Below, in pieces: positions 60,478-64,000 of a DNA stretch of 64,000 nt (position 1 is its first letter; each line of letters opens with the position of its first letter). The notes below the pieces were generated by a model. It ran no database searches and had not been told where the DNA came from. It worked only from the letters and a program-made list of their open reading frames with translations. Position numbers and translations under genes: made by a program. Location of the stretch: NCBI RefSeq assembly GCF_030815585.1, contig NZ_JAUSWY010000001.1, positions 4,526,001 to 4,590,000 of the forward strand. Direction: 5' to 3'. This DNA is from Arthrobacter pascens. GTDB lineage: Bacteria > Actinomycetota > Actinomycetes > Actinomycetales > Micrococcaceae.

Positions 60478-61988
60478 ACGACGCCGTCCTGGGGAGCCCG
60501 GGTGCGCCTGGAGCCGCCGGCACCGCTGATGGCGACGTCGGCCTGCTGAGTCCCGTCTCGGCGTCGCCCCTGGTGGCGGCGCTGACCGGGGACCGGGCAG
60601 TGCTGGCGGCCATCCTTGCCGTCGAGTCCGGCTGGGCCGCTGTGCTGGAAAAGGCCAGCCTGGCGCCTGCCGGTTCCGCCGCCGTCGTGGTCTCCGCTGC
60701 AGAGGCGGGCCGCTACGACGTGGCGGACATCGCGCTCCGTGCCCAGGGCGGCGGCAACCCCGTCATCCCGCTCCTGGCCGACCTCCGGAAGCAGGTGCAG
60801 GCGCTGGACACGGCCAAAGTGGGGGGCAGCGTTGGTGCACTTCGTGCTGTCCACACGTCACTGACCAGCCAGGACGTACTGGACACGGCCCTGATGCTGC
60901 TGGCCCGCAACACCGTTGAGGCGGTCCTCGCGGACCTGAAGGCCACGACGGGGGCGCTCGCCGTCTTGGCGGAACGGCACGCGGACACACTGTGCGTGGG
61001 CAGGAGTCTGACCCAGCACTCGCTTCCGTTTACCTTCGGACTCCGGGCCGCGCAGTGGTTTCACGGCCTGGCCGCCGCAGGCCGGCAGCTGGAGAGCCTG
61101 GCGCTGCCGGTGCAGTTCGGCGGCGCTGCCGGCACCCTGGCGGCCGGAACCGTGCTGACGTCCGGAACGGCGTCCAACCCCTTCAACCTTGCGGACGCGC
61201 TGGCCGCACAGCTGGGCCTGGCAACAGCGCCAGCGCCCTGGCACACCAACCGTTTCGCGGTGACGTCCCTGGGCCATTCGCTGGCTTCGGTGCTGGACGC
61301 CTTCGGCAAGGTCGCCACGGACGTGCTGTTCCTGAGCCGTCCCGAGGTGGGCGAGCTGGCCGAGCCGCGCGCGGCAGGCCGTGGCGTGTCCTCCGCCATG
61401 CCGCAGAAGCAGAACCCGGTGCTTTCGGTGCTGGTCCGCAGCGCAGCCCTCCAGGCGCCCCATCTGGCATCGCAGCTGCACCTGGCCGCCGCCAACTTCA
61501 ACGACGAACGCCCGGACGGCGCCTGGCACACGGAATGGCCGCCGCTCCGCCAGCTCCTCGGGCTGGCCCTTGGCGCCGCGGGCCAGCTGAGGGAGCTCGC
61601 CGAAGGCCTGCAGGCTTACCCCGACGCCATGCGCCGCAACCTGGAACTCGCGGGTCCGCTGCTCCTGGCCGAAGGGGTGGCCGCTGCCCTGGCTCCGTTG
61701 CTGGAGGAGAAGGATGGCCGCACCGGCCGGCAGCAGCTCCAGGAGGTGGTGGACCGGACCCTCGAGGTGCCGTCCGCCGAACAGGGTGCCGCTTACCGGC
61801 GACTGCTCCGGGAAGCGGTTCCGGCTGGCCGGCTCACAGACCTTCGGCTGGAGGAACTCCTGGATCCTGCCGGCTACCTGGGCCAGGCCGGCGAAATCTC
61901 CCGCCGCATCCTGACCGCCTTCCCGGACTTTACCTCTGCCGGCAAACCGCTGACAGACACCGACGCGAATGGAGCCCGCCGTGGCTAA
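60474..61988 (+). CDS. pcaB: 3-carboxy-cis,cis-muconate cycloisomerase
   Basis: The 504-residue enzyme cyclises carboxymuconate to 4-carboxymuconolactone. It is a fumarase/aspartase superfamily member with TSQDVLDTALMLLARNT and the signature GVSSAMPQKQNPVLS. The C-terminal extension is long compared with bacterial PcaB (about 450 residues). GTG 60474 overlaps the pcaG stop as GTGA. Confidence 0.94.
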   Translation: MNDAVLGSPGAPGAAGTADGDVGLLSPVSASPLVAALTGDRAVLAAILAVESGWAAVLEKASLAPAGSAAVVVSAAEAGRYDVADIALRAQGGGNPVIPLLADLRKQVQALDTAKVGGSVGALRAVHTSLTSQDVLDTALMLLARNTVEAVLADLKATTGALAVLAERHADTLCVGRSLTQHSLPFTFGLRAAQWFHGLAAAGRQLESLALPVQFGGAAGTLAAGTVLTSGTASNPFNLADALAAQLGLATAPAPWHTNRFAVTSLGHSLASVLDAFGKVATDVLFLSRPEVGELAEPRAAGRGVSSAMPQKQNPVLSVLVRSAALQAPHLASQLHLAAANFNDERPDGAWHTEWPPLRQLLGLALGAAGQLRELAEGLQAYPDAMRRNLELAGPLLLAEGVAAALAPLLEEKDGRTGRQQLQEVVDRTLEVPSAEQGAAYRRLLREAVPAGRLTDLRLEELLDPAGYLGQAGEISRRILTAFPDFTSAGKPLTDTDANGARRG

Positions 61989-62799
61989 GCCGATCCTGAA
62001 AGCAGTGCTGCTTTCGCCGCAGCGCCCCCTGGGCACCCACCCCCTGCTGGTGGTGGGACCGTCGCTGGGGACCTCCTCCATCCTGTGGACCGAGGCGGCA
62101 TCCCTGCTGGGAGCCGACTTTGACGTGGTGGCCTGGGACCTCCCCGGCCACGGCGTCTCGCCGGCAGCCACCGAACCCTTCGACGTCGCCGGGCTGGCCG
62201 ACGCGGTGGTGGACCTGGTGGACTCGATCGCGCCGGGCGAGACGTTCCACTACGCCGGTGTTTCGCTGGGTGGAGCTACCGGCCTGCAGCTGGGCATCAA
62301 GCACGGCGAACGCCTCAAGAGCCTCTCCGTCCAGTGCAGCGGCGCCAAGCTTGGCACCCCCGAGGGCTGGCACGAACGCGCCGAAACCGTGCGCGGCCAG
62401 GGCACCCCGGTAATGATCCAGGGCTCCGCTCAGCGCTGGTTCGCACCGGGCTTTATGGACCGCGAGCCGGAACTGGGCAGCCGCCTCCTGCATGCCCTCC
62501 GCGACACTGACCGCTTCAGCTACGCCTACTGCTGCGAGGCCCTGGCCGGCTACGACGTCCGCGCGGAACTCGGCAGCATCAGCGTCCCCACGCAGGCGCT
62601 GGCCGGTGCGCTGGACACTGTTGCTCCGCCGTCGTTCGCCGAAGAAATCGCAGAAGGCATCACCGCCGGCGGGGGCACCGCGAGTGCCGTGACCCTGGCG
62701 GGTGTCGCCCACCTGGCGCCGGTCGAGGCACCGGCCCACGTCGCCGAACTGCTGCGGAGCCTCATCACGTGGAGCGAATCCCACGGAGCAACCAAGTGA
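61981..62799 (+). CDS. pcaD: 3-oxoadipate enol-lactonase
   Basis: The 272-residue alpha/beta hydrolase opens the enol-lactone to beta-ketoadipate. The nucleophile Ser is in YAGVSLGGATGLQLG, the His in TLAGVAHLAPVEAP near the end, with the Asp in GALDTVAPPSFAE. GGAG six bases before GTG 61981 decides the start, overlapping pcaB by eight bases. PcaD and PcaC are separate here and not fused as PcaL. Confidence 0.93.
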   Translation: MAKPILKAVLLSPQRPLGTHPLLVVGPSLGTSSILWTEAASLLGADFDVVAWDLPGHGVSPAATEPFDVAGLADAVVDLVDSIAPGETFHYAGVSLGGATGLQLGIKHGERLKSLSVQCSGAKLGTPEGWHERAETVRGQGTPVMIQGSAQRWFAPGFMDREPELGSRLLHALRDTDRFSYAYCCEALAGYDVRAELGSISVPTQALAGALDTVAPPSFAEEIAEGITAGGGTASAVTLAGVAHLAPVEAPAHVAELLRSLITWSESHGATK

Positions 62800-63248
62800 G
62801 CGGCGCGGAAAGAAATGGTGCAGTCCAGCCGGACGCCACCAGCCAGGAGATTTACGACGGCGGCATGGCGGTCCGGCGCGAAGTGCTGGGCGCCGCACAC
62901 GTGGACCGGGCGAATGCCAACAAGGACGAGTTCACTGAAGATTTCCAGGACATGATCACGCGGATTGCATGGGGTGGCATCTGGACCCGCCCGGGCCTCA
63001 CCCGGCAAATGCGCTCAGCGGTGACCATCACCGCCATGGTGGCGCACGGGCACTGGGAAGAGCTGGCCATGCACATCCGCGCGGCTACCACCAACGGCCT
63101 CAGCAGGGATGAAATCAAGGAAATCCTGCTGCAGACCGCCATCTACTGCGGGGTCCCCTCCGCCAACACAGCCTTCAAGACCGCCCAGCAGGTGTTCGCC
63201 GGGATGGACCTTGCCGACACCGACCAAACTTCCGCCCCACCCAACTAG
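62796..63248 (+). CDS. pcaC: 4-carboxymuconolactone decarboxylase
   Basis: The 150-residue protein is of the carboxymuconolactone decarboxylase/AhpD fold: YDGGMAVRREVLGAAHVDRAN, GGIWTRPGLTRQMRSAVTI, HWEELAMHIRAATTNGLSRDEIKE and QTAIYCGVPSANTAF. It turns 4-carboxymuconolactone into the enol-lactone used by PcaD. GTG 62796 overlaps the pcaD stop as GTGA. The last three codons (Pro-Asn-stop) belong to a palindromic repeat. Confidence 0.96.
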   Translation: MSGAERNGAVQPDATSQEIYDGGMAVRREVLGAAHVDRANANKDEFTEDFQDMITRIAWGGIWTRPGLTRQMRSAVTITAMVAHGHWEELAMHIRAATTNGLSRDEIKEILLQTAIYCGVPSANTAFKTAQQVFAGMDLADTDQTSAPPN

Positions 63249-63304
63249 CTAGCAGTTAACGTCGTCATTCGCGCGAATAGCGACGTTAACTGCGACCTAG
63301 TTGG
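63241..63304. repeat. Palindromic intergenic repeat, copy 2
   Basis: Left arm 63241-63264 and right arm 63281-63304 match at 22 of 24 positions, with a loop containing the perfect palindrome ATTCGCGCGAAT. The arm consensus CCAACTAGGTCGCAG-N5-GTCG is shared with the element at 8634-8698. It overlaps the end of pcaC and lies 27 bases before pcaF, inside the operon. Confidence 0.8.
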
Positions 63305-63331
63305 GCGGCACAGACAGAATCAGAGGAACCC

Positions 63332-64000
63332 ATGAACCAGGCTTTTGTGTACGACGCCGTCCGCACACCTTTCGGCAAGTTCGGCTCTGGCCTTGCCGCC
63401 GTCCGCCCGGATGACCTTGCCGCCCACGTGGTCCGCGAGTCCGTGAAGCGCGCCCCGAAGCTCGACGTCGAGCGGATCGACGAGGTGGTGTTCGGCAACG
63501 CCAACGGCGCCGGCGAGGAGAACCGGAACGTAGCCAGGATGGCCACCCTGCTCGCGGGGCTGCCGACGTCGATCCCCGGCACCACCGTAAACCGCCTGTG
63601 CGGTTCGTCGCTGGACGCAGCCATCATCGCCTCGCGCCAGATCAACGCCGGCGACGCCGAGCTGATGCTGGTGGGCGGTGCCGAATCCATGAGCCGCGCC
63701 CCGTGGGTGCTGCCCAAGACCGACAAGCCCTACCCGGCCGGGGATCTGAACCTGGCCTCCACCACGCTGGGCTGGCGCCTGGTGAACGAGGCAATGGACA
63801 AGGACTGGGCCGTCTCCCTGGGCGAGGCCACCGAGCGGCTGCGCGAGAAGTACGGCGTGAGCCGCGAGCAGCAGGACGAATTCGCAGCGAACTCCCACAA
63901 CCTGTCCGCCGCCGCCTGGGACGAGGGTTTCTACGACAACCTCGTCGCCCCGGTGCCGGGCACTGACCTGGTCCGCGACGAAGGCATCCGCGCAGGTTCC
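63332..64000 (+). CDS. pcaF: Beta-ketoadipyl-CoA thiolase, partial
   Basis: The first 223 codons of a thiolase are present; the gene runs off the window. MNQAFVYDAVRTPFGKFGSGL, the acyl-carrying Cys in TTVNRLCGSSLDAA (residue about 92), GGAESMSRAPWV and the EKYGVSREQQDEFAANSHNLSAAAW region all match thiolases that cleave beta-ketoadipyl-CoA to succinyl-CoA and acetyl-CoA. AGAGGAACC precedes ATG 63332. Its place after pcaC supports PcaF over a fatty-acid thiolase. Confidence 0.9.
   Translation, partial: MNQAFVYDAVRTPFGKFGSGLAAVRPDDLAAHVVRESVKRAPKLDVERIDEVVFGNANGAGEENRNVARMATLLAGLPTSIPGTTVNRLCGSSLDAAIIASRQINAGDAELMLVGGAESMSRAPWVLPKTDKPYPAGDLNLASTTLGWRLVNEAMDKDWAVSLGEATERLREKYGVSREQQDEFAANSHNLSAAAWDEGFYDNLVAPVPGTDLVRDEGIRAGS

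Overview
The window is high-GC DNA with dense, short-spaced genes, many GTG/TTG starts and several TANNNT-N6-start (leaderless) promoters. With the gene content (WXG100 protein, CsoR copper operon, DUF222 HNH endonuclease, actinobacterial quinate/protocatechuate operon) this points to a chromosomal segment of a soil actinobacterium of the Arthrobacter/Pseudarthrobacter group (Micrococcaceae). That taxonomic call is inferred from gene order and protein flavour only.

Layout. 1-8.6 kb: dnaB preceded by DnaA-box-like sites, then housekeeping and membrane genes (two-domain acyl-CoA thioesterase, DoxX, MATE exporter, DUF308 protein, CGNR regulator divergent from an EamA transporter, an orphan WXG100 protein, DUF2277). 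8.7-12.7 kb: copper operon csoR-copZ-copA with two tandem CsoR operators, then a universal stress protein with a coupled 46-codon ORF and a clear terminator. 12.8-15.7 kb: a sortase remnant lacking its 5' end, a BNR-propeller protein overlapping a MoaD/ThiS-like protein. 15.9-19.5 kb: a large secreted multi-domain GH30-type glycosidase. 20-21.3 kb: alaA-type aminotransferase.

21.3-31.7 kb is a divergent polysaccharide-use locus: hydroxyacid dehydrogenase, solute-binding lipoprotein, two permeases and a YesL protein leftward; a heparinase II/III-like protein without signal peptide, a DeoR-LacI chimeric regulator and a DUF2264 protein rightward. The logic looks like import of oligosaccharides followed by cytoplasmic lyase action. 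31.8-45.2 kb: stress/oxidoreductase genes, HxlR regulator with divergent SDR, two GH13 enzymes, ECF sigma factor with its CU044_5270-type partner, PPOX protein, AEC transporter and an ATP-dependent DNA ligase. Around 36.4-37.4 kb lies a lower-GC patch holding a kinase-like fragment running into a fragment of a membrane protein. 45.2-48.2 kb: a DUF222 HNH gene broken by a one-base frameshift and by a 1.47-kb IS256-family element.

48.4-53.4 kb: a complete SBP_bac_5-type ABC importer (fused double ATPase, two permeases, lipoprotein) with an IdeR/DmdR-like iron-box half site upstream, suggesting metallophore or iron-linked uptake. 53.6-64 kb: MHS-family transporter divergent from an IclR regulator, followed by a quinate/shikimate-type dehydrogenase, 3-dehydroshikimate dehydratase and pcaHGBDC-pcaF. 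Together these convert shikimate/quinate to protocatechuate and then through the beta-ketoadipate pathway; pcaF runs off the right edge. A palindromic intergenic repeat found at 8.6 kb recurs between pcaC and pcaF.
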